Assembly: GCA_949825025.1 (NCBI GenBank)
Contig: OX463785.1
Coordinates: 9,983,971 to 10,047,970, forward strand
Reading direction: 5' to 3'
Length of the DNA: 64,000 nt
Source of the DNA: Siphlonurus alternatus
Lineage: Eukaryota; Arthropoda; Insecta; Ephemeroptera; Siphlonuridae
Every line of letters starts with the position of its first letter. Positions within the stretch are counted from its first letter, which is position 1. The notes under the pieces were generated by a model that did not search any database, was not told the origin of the DNA, and saw only the letters and a list, made by a program, of their open reading frames with translations. The position numbers and the translations under genes were made by a program. Shown one piece after another: positions 24,129 to 47,000 of the stretch.

Positions 24129-26794
24129 GTTACAGCAAAACAAGCCTGCTTTTCACTGTTTTTAAATTTGCATTGCAGCTTATGAGATAATTAAACAGCA
24201 GAATGAGCAAACAAAAATCTAGGATTTGTAACGTTGTAATGCCTTATTAGCTTAGCGGAGTTAACATCACTTAGAGGTTGTGAAAAATGTACTGCATGGT
24301 GTATTCCAAATTATTATCTAAATTTCCTAAATTTCTTAGTATTAATTCACTTAATGATTCCTAAAGTTGAGATCCAAATGGGAAGTCTCACATTTTTATT
24401 TATTTTAAAAAATCGTCTATTCGATACTTATTTTTTAAATATTTTTAATTAATTCTCTCACTGACAAAAATTAGCTAAGTATTTTGTCAGCAATAATTTG
24501 AAATATAAAAGATGAGATGGCAGAGAAGTAAGCTCAATTAGCTATTATGTAATAGTTTTTTTTTTATTTTATGTTTCAAATTTGACTATTGTAATTTTTA
24601 AGGGACCAATTAAATTTTAAATTATGAAAGCTGATTGAACAAATTAACAATTGAAGTTAAATTTTAATGAAAAACCATAGTATCATGTAATATTGATACA
24701 AAAATATTAATGACCTTTAAAAAAAGTAACATTAACTCTATATCAGGTGTGGATTGGATGAAAAATATTTTGGGACTTTTGATTTTCCCATTCTAAATTG
24801 CATTTAAGTCATAGCTTCAATTGGTGTATGTAAAAAAAGAAGAAATACAATATTTTACATGTGCATGAAAGTAATTTCAATTAAGATACTGTCGCTGCTT
24901 TTTTTATTATTCTTTTTTATTAAAGATATGATTGTGATAAAAAAAAAAAGGCTTAGGCTTTCCTTGCATCACAATATTAAACTTATGTTGGATTTGACTA
25001 AAAATAATCCCAATTAAGGCTAGTTTTGTTTAAAAATATTGCATTGACTCAACTTGGTATTATAGTGGCTATTATCAAACAAACATTTTTTTTTTTTCAT
25101 TCTAAAGAAGAAAAGAGGAAACTACTAGCCTTTATCAATTACTGTGTTTTTAATATCACACTAATAATTGTCTTTTATTTTTATACATGTATATTTTAGA
25201 CACACCATCAGAAAAAAAAATAGTAATGGTAGAGATAATTAATCTTTAATTAATGGGCTAATTAATATTGTGATTATTGTAGGTCAGATTTTGACCTTGT
25301 ATGTAACTGTGCCTTCTCTAGTCTATAACTAAATAAATCTTTGATTATTATTGTAAAATTTGAGCAATAATTTTTACATCACAATTTAACTGTGCACAGT
25401 TAATATTTTTTTATAATTATTTATTGTTGAATCTGATTTTAATATTTAGAAATAAGTGAATCACATTTGTTACTTATTATTCTGATTTTATGTTTTTAAA
25501 ACTACAATTATAGTATATGAAAATGATAATCTCATATTTAAAAACAAAAGTGGAAAATATTTTTACAATCAAGTCACACTTTTTACAAATTAATTGTATA
25601 TAACCCTATAAAATAATTTGCAAAAGTTTTAAGAGTAATTGTTTTGTATAAATTATAATAATACATCAAATGTAATATCTGAATTGGTAATATCTGTATG
25701 TAATATTTTTAGAGACTGCGAAAAGAAATTAAGTTGCAATATATTTTTGGATAAAAGTTGATTTTTTAAGGGTAAGATAACACAAAACATTGATTGTTGT
25801 AGTCGAATTTGATTAACATGTAAACCTTAGCAACCTCATTAGAATTCTAAATTTTATTTTGAGAGACAGTCCTACTAAAAAAAATGTGGAAAAAATTTCA
25901 AAACAATCAGACGATCCAATTTTTTTAAATTTTCAGTATAGGGCTTTCCTATGGAGACCTAAACTAAGAAATTAATTTAAAAAAATTGGATTGTCCGATT
26001 GTTTTGAAATTTTTTCTATATTTTTTTGGTGCTAAGACTGTCTCTTAAAAAAATTCAGAATTATTATGAGGTTGCAAAGGTTTACATTTTAATCAAATGG
26101 GACTACAACAATCGATGTTTCGTGTTAATTATCTTACCCTTAATAAGAGATCCATATTTATTTAATGTGTAATGTTGTACTATTTCCTAATACATTAGGA
26201 CATTATTGCACATGTTTATTATTAATTTGTATATAAAATGAATTGCATTGATTGCAAATGGTTAAAACTGGTTGTGGTTCTGATGTTTTGTATATGCAGA
26301 TGTTTACTAAAATAATAAAAACGTTGACATTATTAAAATTTGCCTTCTTTTTGTTTCTAATGCTAAAAAAAAAACTTTTCCCCTTCAATTTAATGTTCTA
26401 AGACACACTTCTAGCTTCTTTTTATCCTTGATACAAGCTTTATCTAAAAAAAAAAAAAAAAAAATACACAATACTTTTCAAAAAATAGTCGTTAGAAACT
26501 TAATGGGAGGGAAAAAAATAGATATTAGGAAGTGTAAAAACAAAATCGTATATATTATTATAGAAATTACTTAATTTATTAAATCACTCTTACATTAGAG
26601 AATTTGGTTATATACTCAAAATACATTTTGTTTGGTTTACTGTACTTTATATTCAACTTTGAATCATCATTTACTTTAATAAAACTCATACATAGTATTT
26701 ACACAGGTTGCACTTCAAAAATAACAATTAATTAAGGTACTGTATTCAATATAATATTTTCTTAATTTAAGAACTATTTTTCCCCACTAAAAAT
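24129..26794. other. CPD 3' flank and region between the convergent CPD and zinc-finger genes
   Basis: No coding exon is supported. A candidate polyadenylation signal for CPD (AATAAA) is at 25332-25337, so the 3' UTR may run about 1.2 kb. A TTAA MITE is at 25766-26143. The rest is AT-rich with poly-A runs, including about 20 A near 26446. Confidence 0.6.
25766..26143. mobile_element. TTAA-flanked hairpin MITE, family A'
   Basis: TTAA with ends GGGTAAGATAACAC and, after a short insertion, ATCTTACCC. The core is shared with 22490-22882 and 55054-55448. Confidence 0.75.
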
Positions 26795-28494
26795 TCAATC
26801 TACATTTTTTACAGAATGAGTAAGAACATGACAATCAAATGAAGTTCTCCAAAAGAAAGATTTTGGACATTTATCACAATAAAATGCCTTTTCTCCCGTA
26901 TGAGTCCTTGTATGTGCTTTTAAAGTTGATGCATGTCTAAAAGAACGAGAGCATATTGAACATGTATGTGGCTTGGCACCTGAATGAGTTCTTTCATGCA
27001 TACGTAACGTTGATGATTGTGAGAATTGTCTAGCACAGACTTCACAACGGTATGGTCTTTCGCCGCTATGTACTCGTAGGTGACGTTTTAAGTGCGGAGA
27101 TTGTGCGAAATGTTTATTACAAATTTCGCATTTAAACGGTCTATCACCTGAATGTGTACGTAAATGTTTACGAAAATTAGAAGATTCTCTAAATAATTGT
27201 GAACAAAAATGACATTGTAACGGTTTTTCTGAAGTGTGAATACGATAATGTACTTTTAAATCTGATGAACGACTAAAACTTTGTGGACATTTATCACAGC
27301 AAAATGATTTATTACCAGAATGTATAATTAAATGTTGACGTAAATTATCTTTTCTTGCAAATTTTTTAGAACAAATATTACATCTAAATTCATCTTGTTT
27401 TTTCTTACATTTTATTTCAGTTTTTATATCAGGTGATTCTGTAATAACTTGCTCTGTGGGAATTTCCCAAGAGGTTTCTGAAGGGTGTATTAAAGTTGGG
27501 GCGATAACGCTAGGGTGCAAGGGGGCTTCTTCATCGCTACTTCCTGGGGTTGGTTCTGACGACATTGCTGGATCATTACACCATTGGTTACTGGAGTCTA
27601 CCAAGCTTGGACCAGGAGCTTGCAGGACTTGAGAGTTTGAGTGAAGGACTGAAGGACCGCTGACAACACCCTGCAAAATAGAGATGTAAACTAAGTTAGT
27701 ATGTTACCGTTGAAGAGACAACAATCGCGGGAAAGCAATGGCTTTAAATGTTAAGTGGAAGACATCTCAATGATAGTTGATAAAATTTCCCTGTACAGAT
27801 TTTTCAAATCTAAAAATGTCAGTGAGGTTTCTTTAAAAAAAATATAGCATTCCAATAAATTTGAAAATCAATAACTCTGGATTAATGCTAATTAAGGATA
27901 AAAAAAGTACCTATGTACTGTATTAAATTTATAGCATGAAAATGTTTACATGGTTAATAGCAATTCAACTGTGATAGCTTGTAAAATAGACATATAAAAT
28001 GAGCCCTCATTTTTTTTTTTTTAAATTTTGTCTGCATTAGATCCTCAATAAAGTAATAAATGACGGAAACCTCATTCATCTGCATGCATCTCTCGATTGT
28101 ATGAAAAATTAGATGTACATAGTTAATATTACCTGGTGTATGCCAGTTTGCTGCAGCATGCAATGTGTCAGGTACTCCTGTGCTTGTGCCACATCCTCTC
28201 TGATTCTCTCCCAAGTCTCCAAACGGTCCTTGCACGGTAAACATATCCGACTGGGTAGACCGTCATGAGCTTGGATCTGCAACAATTAAGTGGAATGTAT
28301 GATATTTATGTGCATTATACTTTAAGCAATCAAAAGATCTCAGTAAAAATCCAGGAAATACTTACGATAACTGAGAAGAATTCTTGTATCAAGTTCGTAA
28401 ATGAATTTGGAATATCAGATTTTAATAACACGTCAATTGAGTGATCATAATGTTTGGCACAAAGCCTACAAAGTGCTTGTATATCAACGTCCAT
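26795..28494 (-). CDS. ZAD-domain C2H2 zinc-finger protein, three exons, 382 residues
   Basis: Probable nuclear DNA-binding regulator. Coding exons on the minus strand are 28494-28366, 28276-28133 and 27670-26795, all phase 0 with GT-AG borders. Residues 1 to about 85 form a ZAD (zinc-finger associated domain) with the paired cysteines CRLC and ICLPC split by intron 1. A Pro/Ser-rich acidic linker follows. Seven C2H2 fingers come next, starting FRCNICSKKFARKDNL and ending FYCDKCPKSFFWRTSF. They are linked mostly by H-S/T-G-x-K/R-P-type linkers. I chose the ATG at 28494 because a good acceptor (TTTTAG) sits two bases before it, which suggests a non-coding first exon upstream. An upstream in-frame Met exists but would need no such intron. 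A minus-strand AATAAA lies at 26580-26575. The target genes cannot be told. ZAD proteins form a large arthropod family. Confidence 0.9.
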
Positions 28495-29129
28495 TCCTAA
28501 AACACAAGAAGAACATGCAATTAATTCCACGAACATTTTTCTAAGAAAGTAGACAACAAAATTGCAATAAAAAATAGTGAGCAAGGAAAGAAGAAGCAAT
28601 AAAGTTGTTCAAGGACTAGAGCTAGAGAAATTGTATCATCCGTCAGTTGAAAAAAGACAATGGGACAGCTGGGCTGGGAGACAGATGTCAGGTTGGTCAC
28701 AATGTTTGAGATGATGGGAGAAGAAAGGGGGTGGTAGGAGATGAGTGTAGAAGCAATATAGAGGTAGGAGGAACCACGAATAGAAGTTAGAGTACAAAGA
28801 CAGCAGAAATGACGTAGGAAAGTTTTCTTTTTCAGGAGGACGATGAGAGTGGAATCTGCTGGGCCAGGAGTTGGTGGAGGCGAGCAGTTCTGGGAAGTTC
28901 AGGAGTAAGCTGAGGAACAGTACCGTATATGGCCTGAGACAAGCCACTGTGGTGCAATTACAATCGCCGCCTCGTATCAACTACATAATTACTACGTAAT
29001 TAATAAAAAGCCCTCCATGTATCATAACCAGGAGCAGATCCTGAGGGGAAGGGCCGGAAGGGGGCTGCGGAATCCAAGAAATTTTGGATTTAACATGGGC
29101 ATTTAACATTTTAACGATCTGCGGCAAAT

Positions 29130-29414
29130 GTGACTATACCACGGTGGCTCGCAATGTAGAACTCAACGCACTCTTAAATCCCTCGTAACTCTCCGCCCCC
29201 ACCACCTCGGACGGCAAGGAGTTCGGTTTATGAAGGAATACTTCCCCACATCACTTCCACTACCCCTGAACTCCAACTTCCACTGATGATCCCCCCTCCC
29301 AATACATCTACTTTTCCTAGTTCTGTCACTAAACTCACTCCAACCTGCCCATTTCTCCCACTCCAATTTTTTCAACATTGACCTTATGGAGATAGCCCCC
29401 CCCCCCCCATCCAA
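29130..29414 (-). pseudogene. Decayed 3' end of a non-LTR retrotransposon reading frame
   Basis: On the minus strand one frame reads DHQWKLEFRGSGSDVGKYSF. After a frameshift near 29225 another frame reads NSLPSEVVGAESYEGFKSAL. The second block is the usual C-terminal WNSLP...FK motif of CR1-type reverse transcriptase proteins. No other domain remains. Confidence 0.6.
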
Positions 29415-29860
29415 CCGAAATTTGGTTCTGGATCTACGCCTGATGAATCGCCTGATCCCTCAGGCCCTGTGAAACACCGAAACCTAGTTGTGATCCTCGA
29501 CTTCTTGAGGTTCCTTGAAGACCTTGAAACCTATGGTCCCCTCGATATCCCAAAAAGAAAAACTTTTTTTAAAAAAATTTTACCATAAATATAGGTGAGA
29601 TATCAGTTAAACTATTAGCTTATACTACAGTATAATAATATTAATTTAAACTCCCAAGACAGAGTTAAATGTAAAAAATCTTGCAGACAATGCAGAGAAT
29701 GCAGAGATGAAGATCACAACATTCACAACAAACTTTACGACGATGACCTTGACCTCACTCGTGACCGTACATAGTTTTTAGTTTCATATTTTACCACTAA
29801 ACCTGAAACGAATATAAATTGTGGCAGCACTGTACAAAAAATATTTTTCCATGAGAACAT

Positions 29861-29870
29861 TGCGCATGCG
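29861..29870. promoter_or_regulatory. NRF-1/Ewg-type palindrome upstream of SFSWAP
   Basis: TGCGCATGCG lies 36 bases before the SFSWAP start codon in otherwise AT-rich DNA. NRF-1 (erect wing in flies) binds this type of CG-containing palindrome at core promoters of housekeeping genes. Binding is inferred from the sequence alone. Confidence 0.4.
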
Positions 29871-29905
29871 TAAAATGAAAAATTCAGAAAATACGTAAAA
29901 CAGCG

Positions 29906-40524
<10,619 letters not shown>

Positions 40525-40775
40525 TGCTGGTCAGGATTTGCTGCAGTGGACAATAGGCATGATAATCTCACTGTAAATACAGTTCGCTTGTTTCTTTCAT
40601 TATTTTTTTTTTAATTTTTTTGCTTATAAGGTTTATTTGTAAAATATAATATTTTTGTAAAAACCTTTATTTAATTATGATATTATTTTCTTGTACAATC
40701 TTCCATCATGTCCATTGTTTGCTTTAGTTGCCTTAACTTAAAATCAAATATTATTGGGTAATATTTTGTATGTAG

Positions 40776-41165
40776 TTAAGGTAGAGATAACGTCGACAGC
40801 TGTTCGACGTAATCCCCTTTGATTAACATGTAAACCTTAGCAAATTGACAAAAATTCTGAAATTTTTTTGAGAGGCAGATATTAGTGCCTAAAAGCCATA
40901 GAAAAAGTTTCAAAAACATTTAACGCCGATTTTTTTAAATTAAATTTTTAGTTTGGCTCTCCATGGGAAAGCCCTATGCTGAAAATTAAAAAAATTAATT
41001 AAAAAAAATTGGCTCGTTAAATTGTTTTGAAATTTTTTCTATGACTTTTAGGTACTAATATCTGCCTCTCAAAAAAATTTCAGAATTTTTGTCAATTTGC
41101 TAAAGTTTACATGTTAATCAAAGGGGATTACGTCGATCAGCTGTTTGACGTTATCTCTACCTTAA
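40776..41165. mobile_element. TTAA-flanked hairpin MITE, family A
   Basis: TTAA with ends GGTAGAGATAACGTCGA and CGTTATCTCTACC. It is the most intact copy of the family. The arms pair around a centre near 40970. Confidence 0.8.
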
Positions 41166-41737
41166 GGCTTTTATTTTTGCAGATACTCGTTTTTTTTCTA
41201 ATCTCATTAGTTTAAATTTTGATTGACAAAACTTTATTATGTTTCGAACTAAGGGAATCTTGGTTAAGAGATTTAAAGTACTGGCGGTGTCATTTAGTAA
41301 TAAAAAATAGTCTACTGTAAAAAGGGACTGTATATAGAAATGTAAAGAGGCTAGTTTGCATAGAAATATATAATGGTAACATAAAACTTATGGAACTGAT
41401 TTAGGATTTTTGCCCATTTCCAGTTATGGAATTTAAATAATACTGTATGAGATGTTAGGCTTTTTAAAAAGTGATGATATCGGGAAATTTTAGGGATAAT
41501 TTTTGTAACTAAAATGACTGATGGCAGTATATTTATCCAATGCACAAACTGTAATGGGCAGAATTATGTATATATTAGTAAAATGGGTATATTTTAAATA
41601 TAAAGGTGAAATTTCTACCCTATGTATCATGACATAATATATAGTAAAAGACTATTGAAATCTGAGAAATGATAAGACAAAACCAACAGGTACAACCTGT
41701 TTAGAATTAATATATATGTAGAAATTATTTACCTTTC

Positions 41738-41743
41738 AATAAA
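41738..41743 (+). terminator. Candidate SFSWAP polyadenylation signal
   Basis: AATAAA 1.2 kb after the SFSWAP stop. Assignment is inference only, and other A/T-rich hexamers occur nearer. Confidence 0.3.
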
Positions 41744-42618
41744 CACAATTTTTAAAACATTGGAATTTTTATTGAAAACAGATTTTCCTACTTAAAGTGC
41801 TTAAATTTTTATTTTTTATTTATTTATTTATTTTTTTTTTTTTCATAATAGATATTGATCATGGGTTTTACATGGAAGGTGTGTGCAGAATCTAATAGCT
41901 CATGCATGTAAATGCTATCATATTTTCAAATTTTCTTACCTCCAGGCAAAACTGCACACATACCTTTTGAATGACATCATTGAGGTTTGATGCTCAGTAT
42001 AAAATATTTTTTTTTATATTGATGTATTTTTTTAATTTTAAAATATTCTTTATGATATCAAGGTATTTGTCACTCAAAACCAACGTTGAAGCAATACTCA
42101 GTAAGTATGTTACGTAAGAAAACAAGATAGTTAAAAGTGAATTTTATTGTGAAGTGGATATTTTATCCCACGATAAATTTAATTTGGATAACTGTAAAAA
42201 AAATGCATCAAATAACAATCCTTTCAACTTCAATTTATTATATATTACATTTCCTCTCTCTTTATTCTAATTCTTCATTATTCTTTCAGACTTAGACTTA
42301 CTTACTAAATAGCAATAAATATTTTAGATTAAAATAACATCAGTTTAGCAAGTAGAATTTACAATTTCGGTAACGCCTGAAATCTAGGCAACTTTTTATG
42401 CGTGCGTGTAAAGCAGGTTGCGTTTAAAAATTTTCAGGGGCTAGAAACCCAAAATTTGCTGTGCATTTCTAAATAAAATCCTTGTGAATAATCTAACTAA
42501 CAAAGTACCTATATAAATGAACGTCAAACAGCTCTACATCGTTATTTATAAGGTATTGGTGTGAAATTCTATGAAAGCATGTGCGTCGATAATTTTGCAG
42601 CGATCGATATTTTTATAT

Positions 42619-44055
42619 CTAGAGGGTCTGTGGTTGTAGTTGCAGCAAAACGAGGAGGTAGCTGACAGAGGCACTCAGCACCTGTTGATCATAACGAAGT
42701 AATGTGTTAGTCTAATTTCCGGTACTTTCTGTAGTAATTTAACAAAATGTTTCTAATTTCTAATTCAATATTTTGTTTGTCGTCTAACGCGCATTTCTTC
42801 TCGTATAATGGCCGGGTTATCATCTCTTTAAAAGTGAATTTTTATGTACAAAATTTTGATCAGTTGGCAAGAAAATATTGAAGTAATGAAATTAGACACA
42901 CTAGAGGATATTTTCTGATTATTTTTTTAATAGTTTCTTACTGTTAGTACATTAGCTTATTTCAAAAATAAATAGAACATAAAATAAAAAAAATAATGAA
43001 ATGTTAATGATTCGAGCATTTGATTTTTTTTTTTTAATTACATGTCATTAAGTGAAAATAATTTTAATAGTTTAAAAATGCCTGGAAATAATAGGATTTG
43101 GTGATATTTTTTACTCTATTTATTTATAAATTGATGTGAGCACAAAATTAATTTCATCTACAGTATATATTATATGCTTATAACAAGAATAAAAAAGCTA
43201 AGATTTCTAATGCATTTTGAATGAATTCTCTTATATATTTTATAAGTATTTTGATACCATTAAAATAAATGAGTTTCTGAAAAAAAATCTTTGGTGATAC
43301 ATTTTGTTGAACTCGAAATTCACCATGAGCAGGCGCGGATCCGGGGGGGGGATGGGGGCGATCACCCTCTCCAAGGTACCAAAATACATTGAAGGTGTCA
43401 CCACCCCACACCCTTTATCCCCCTCCTAACCCAAATTTAACATTACGGGATAGGGGCACCCCCAACAGCCGCTCTCTGGACCCATTTGCTGACCTTGGTG
43501 AAGAACTCCATGGAGACTGCGAAGTAGCCCAGGCCGTTGATCTCCTCGGGCTTGGCTCCCCCGGACAGTCTGGTCACCAGCACGAGCAGGGCGGAGCGCG
43601 AGGGTCCATCCTGCAGCCCGCCCTTACCCACCTGTGCCGCGCCCAGCGTGCTGCGTGCCAGCTCCTCACTCTAACCAACAGATTTCAGTTGATCAACTCT
43701 GATAACTTGAAAGTTAATTTTTTATTTTAGGTGCAGCTATGTAGAAAAATATTTGAGGAAATTCCCATTAATTATGTTAAATAAAACATTTCATTTTAGG
43801 TGCCGGGATGCCGGGATAGGGAAATAACACTTCACCAAACTGTTTCTTTGAATGGTTTTGGTTTCGGGTTATGGGCGTTATTGCTATTTTATTAAATTTG
43901 TATTTTTTATTATTTTTATATATTTATAGTATTTATATTTATACATATTTTTTTTTGCATTTTACGTGATATCAAAGCCTATTTTTTTGCATGATATTTA
44001 TTTGAAAGAGAAAAAAAAAAAAAAATACGCACTTCACATAATTATATTATTAACT

Positions 44056-44098
<43 letters not shown>

Positions 44099-47000
44099 CA
44101 TTAATAAATTATTTCAAACGTCGAACTTTGAATTTTATTTAAAAAAAAAGAGTTAATTAATGTATAATAATTAATATTCTTAAAATAAATTAAAATAGAA
44201 AAATTTAAGATATTACGTAACAACGTCTGACTTGTAATGTCTGGTAATAACTATATTATAATTATATAAGACCAATATACGCGCTTTTGTATATTATAGT
44301 TAAGTAAAATTATGTAAAAAATAATAAATAATAAACTTTCCTTGCATGATACACCCGGCGTAATCAATAATTAACGTTTAATCGCAACGAAAAAAAAAGT
44401 ACCTTGTTGAGGATTTGCTGTCCGGCATAGGCGAAGGTGAAGAGCTGCACGATGACCACCACCAGCACGGACATGCACAGCACCACCAGGCGAAGACTGT
44501 TCATCTGCATACGGGAAAAATTTCATGAGGAACGTGAATGGGATTTTAAAACTAAAACAAATATATTCTCGTATAGTTAATTGCGACGTCAACAAAGCTA
44601 TATTGTTATTCACTGAAATCAATTAATGGAATACCCACATTGATGGTAGTTTTTTATGTACACAAAATGGTTAAAAGCATATAACATTAAATAATAAAAA
44701 TATTATTATTATAATTAGTCACGTATACTCAAAAGATCACTTAATATTATAAGTTTAAAAAAAGTTACATATAATTCGAAAATTTAAAAACTTTGAGAGA
44801 AAAATAATAGTTTTTTTAATGAATCAGTAAAATTAATTATTTTTTGTAGTTTTAATTGAGCACCTTGACAGAGAGGTAGGAGAGTGAGATGATGTTGATT
44901 CCAGCTACCACGTACGTCGTAAATACCACTGGACCCATCACCGTGTTCAGCTGCGTTACCGTCCTGCATATGGCAACAATTATAGTGAATGGAGAAAGTT
45001 ATCCATTGATTATCTACACACAAATGACGTCATAGTAAGAATTAAAAGCAACATACTTGAGGTAGTGCTGATGGTACTTGACCCACGCCCTGAAGTGCGG
45101 GGTAAATTGGTTCCTCGGTCCTGGCAGGAGCGCCTGGGGGGCTGCTCGTGACAACAGAGAGCTTCGCTCCGCCGCGGCCAACATCATCGAGCAGATGAAC
45201 GTGTCCGTGGTGGCCACCGTACTGAAGGTTGTCAGGACCGCCGCGACTGCAAAATTATGTGACCATGCATGGGGGGACATTTACGAAGCACTCCCACTTT
45301 AGCCTTGATTTTTATCCTTGGTGCTAAACCAGGGGCTAATCATGTTTAGCTCCTATGGTTAGCATCAGAGATAAAGTGGAGGATAAAGTGCTTCGTGAAT
45401 GTCCCCCATGGATTATACTGGGCCTACCAAAAGTTGCATAACTATAAGGGGTATAAAATAGTATAAATACATTTTGTATTGCATTAAGATGCATTTCCAT
45501 GGAGCGGGGAAAGCGAGAAAATCGCATGCCGTAGCCAATCAGAGGCTCAGGATTTCCTTGCCATGGGGAGTGATTTTATCGCCAACATTACCAACCGTCA
45601 TACGAGATTGAAGCAAGTGCGCTTTTCTCTACCCGCCAAAAGCTCCGCTCGATATCGCTCCATGGAAATATACCTTTTATACCAAGCTTTGAACACTAGC
45701 GCCTTGAAAATCGTGCTGCAAAACGCTGTGGCATAATTAATATTCATGCATAAAATATTAACCATGCAAACATATATTATATAGGGAAAATTGTTACATA
45801 ATATATGACTATGACGTAAAACAACGTTCTTATAAGCTGAATTTTGTCTATGATTGGAATTTGTACAAGAAGACTATATAATACACAGGGCTCCACAAAT
45901 GGATCATTAGATCATTTAAATTGAGCAGCAAATTAAATTAACTACACGTAATTTAATCAAAAGCCATCAGCTCTGATATATCATGGTATTGCAGAGTTGC
46001 CAACTTGATCTACACGGTGGCTTTATAATAAACTCACATTGCCAGAGACTAAGGAGATAAAAAGTGGGCGTGGCCTCCACGTCTCCCAGCCACCACATGT
46101 TGAAGAGCAGCGAGCTGGAGGTACTGCACGTGTCAGTACACGTGTCGTGCAGCATACTGGAACACGTTACATGTTCAAAGGAAAACCTAGGTCATGACAT
46201 TATTGTATATTTGAATGTAGCATCTCGAGCTATGTACTGTTAATATTTTTTTTTTTAGATTTTTTGAACCCGGCCTCCTCTCCGCTCTAGCTCTATTATA
46301 AATACTTTGAAAATCATGCTGCAAAACGTTAATAAGCATGTAAATATAATATTTAACAAGCAAGTATAAGGAAAATTCTCTCTATTTTATATTAATATTG
46401 ATGTATAATTGGAAGCATTCTATATCTAAATTTGGAAAAAAAAAACTTTCTGTTATTACTTGGTAAAAAATTGAAAAAATATTAAAAATTTAATCTATAT
46501 ATACTTAAAAAAATCCTTTAGCTTAATCAAAAGCAGCGCGTTAATTCGAGTGCTTCTTGCAGTGTATTTTTTATTTATTTTTTAAAGGATACACCCCTAA
46601 GAGCATACAGCTCGCGGCGGGGTAATGGGTAGGTATAAGGCAGGGAAAGGATGAGATTATTTCTAATGGCAAACCCACGGTTTGAGTGGATTACCCACAT
46701 CGCCCCCCTCCCCCAAAGGTGCCGAAATACATTGAAGGTCTTACCACTACCCACCCGTCATCACCCTCTCACCCCAAAATTTAATTCGCGGGGTACCCCA
46801 CCCTCTCCCAAAAGCCACGAGCTGCATCCGCCCCTGTTGATTTCCATTATTAATGAACTGGCACCCCACCTGCCAGAGACGGCGACCCCGATGATGGCCA
46901 GCACCACGACTCCGTTGAATCCGAGCACCAGGCTGCTGAAGCTGCGCAGACGACGAGAAGTCTGCGCGCGCATCCCTCCCTCGAGGGTGTTGAACTCATT

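Larger units (their letters stand above)
28495..29905. other. Head-to-head region between the zinc-finger gene and SFSWAP
   Basis: Probably holds both promoters. 28620-28985 is a purine-rich, higher-GC stretch I cannot identify. 29031-29437 is bounded by CAGGAGCAGATCCTGAGGGG and GGATCTACGCCTG, resembling the ends of the CAGGGGCGGATCC repeats in receptor gene 1, and contains a retrotransposon fragment. 29580-29900 precedes SFSWAP and carries the NRF-1-type site. Confidence 0.5.
40525..42618. other. SFSWAP 3' UTR and region before receptor gene 1 (tail to tail)
   Basis: A TTAA MITE is at 40776-41165, probably within the transcribed 3' UTR because the best AATAAA is at 41738-41743. A small foldback (GGAAGGTGTGTGCAG against CTGCACACATACC) is at about 41874-41966. 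The rest is AT-rich with no exon. Confidence 0.6.

Noticed and set aside
28636..28980. A 114-codon minus-strand open frame upstream of the zinc-finger gene
   Set aside because: Low-complexity, Leu/Phe/Pro-rich product of a purine-rich strand with no recognised motif, splice context or conservation.
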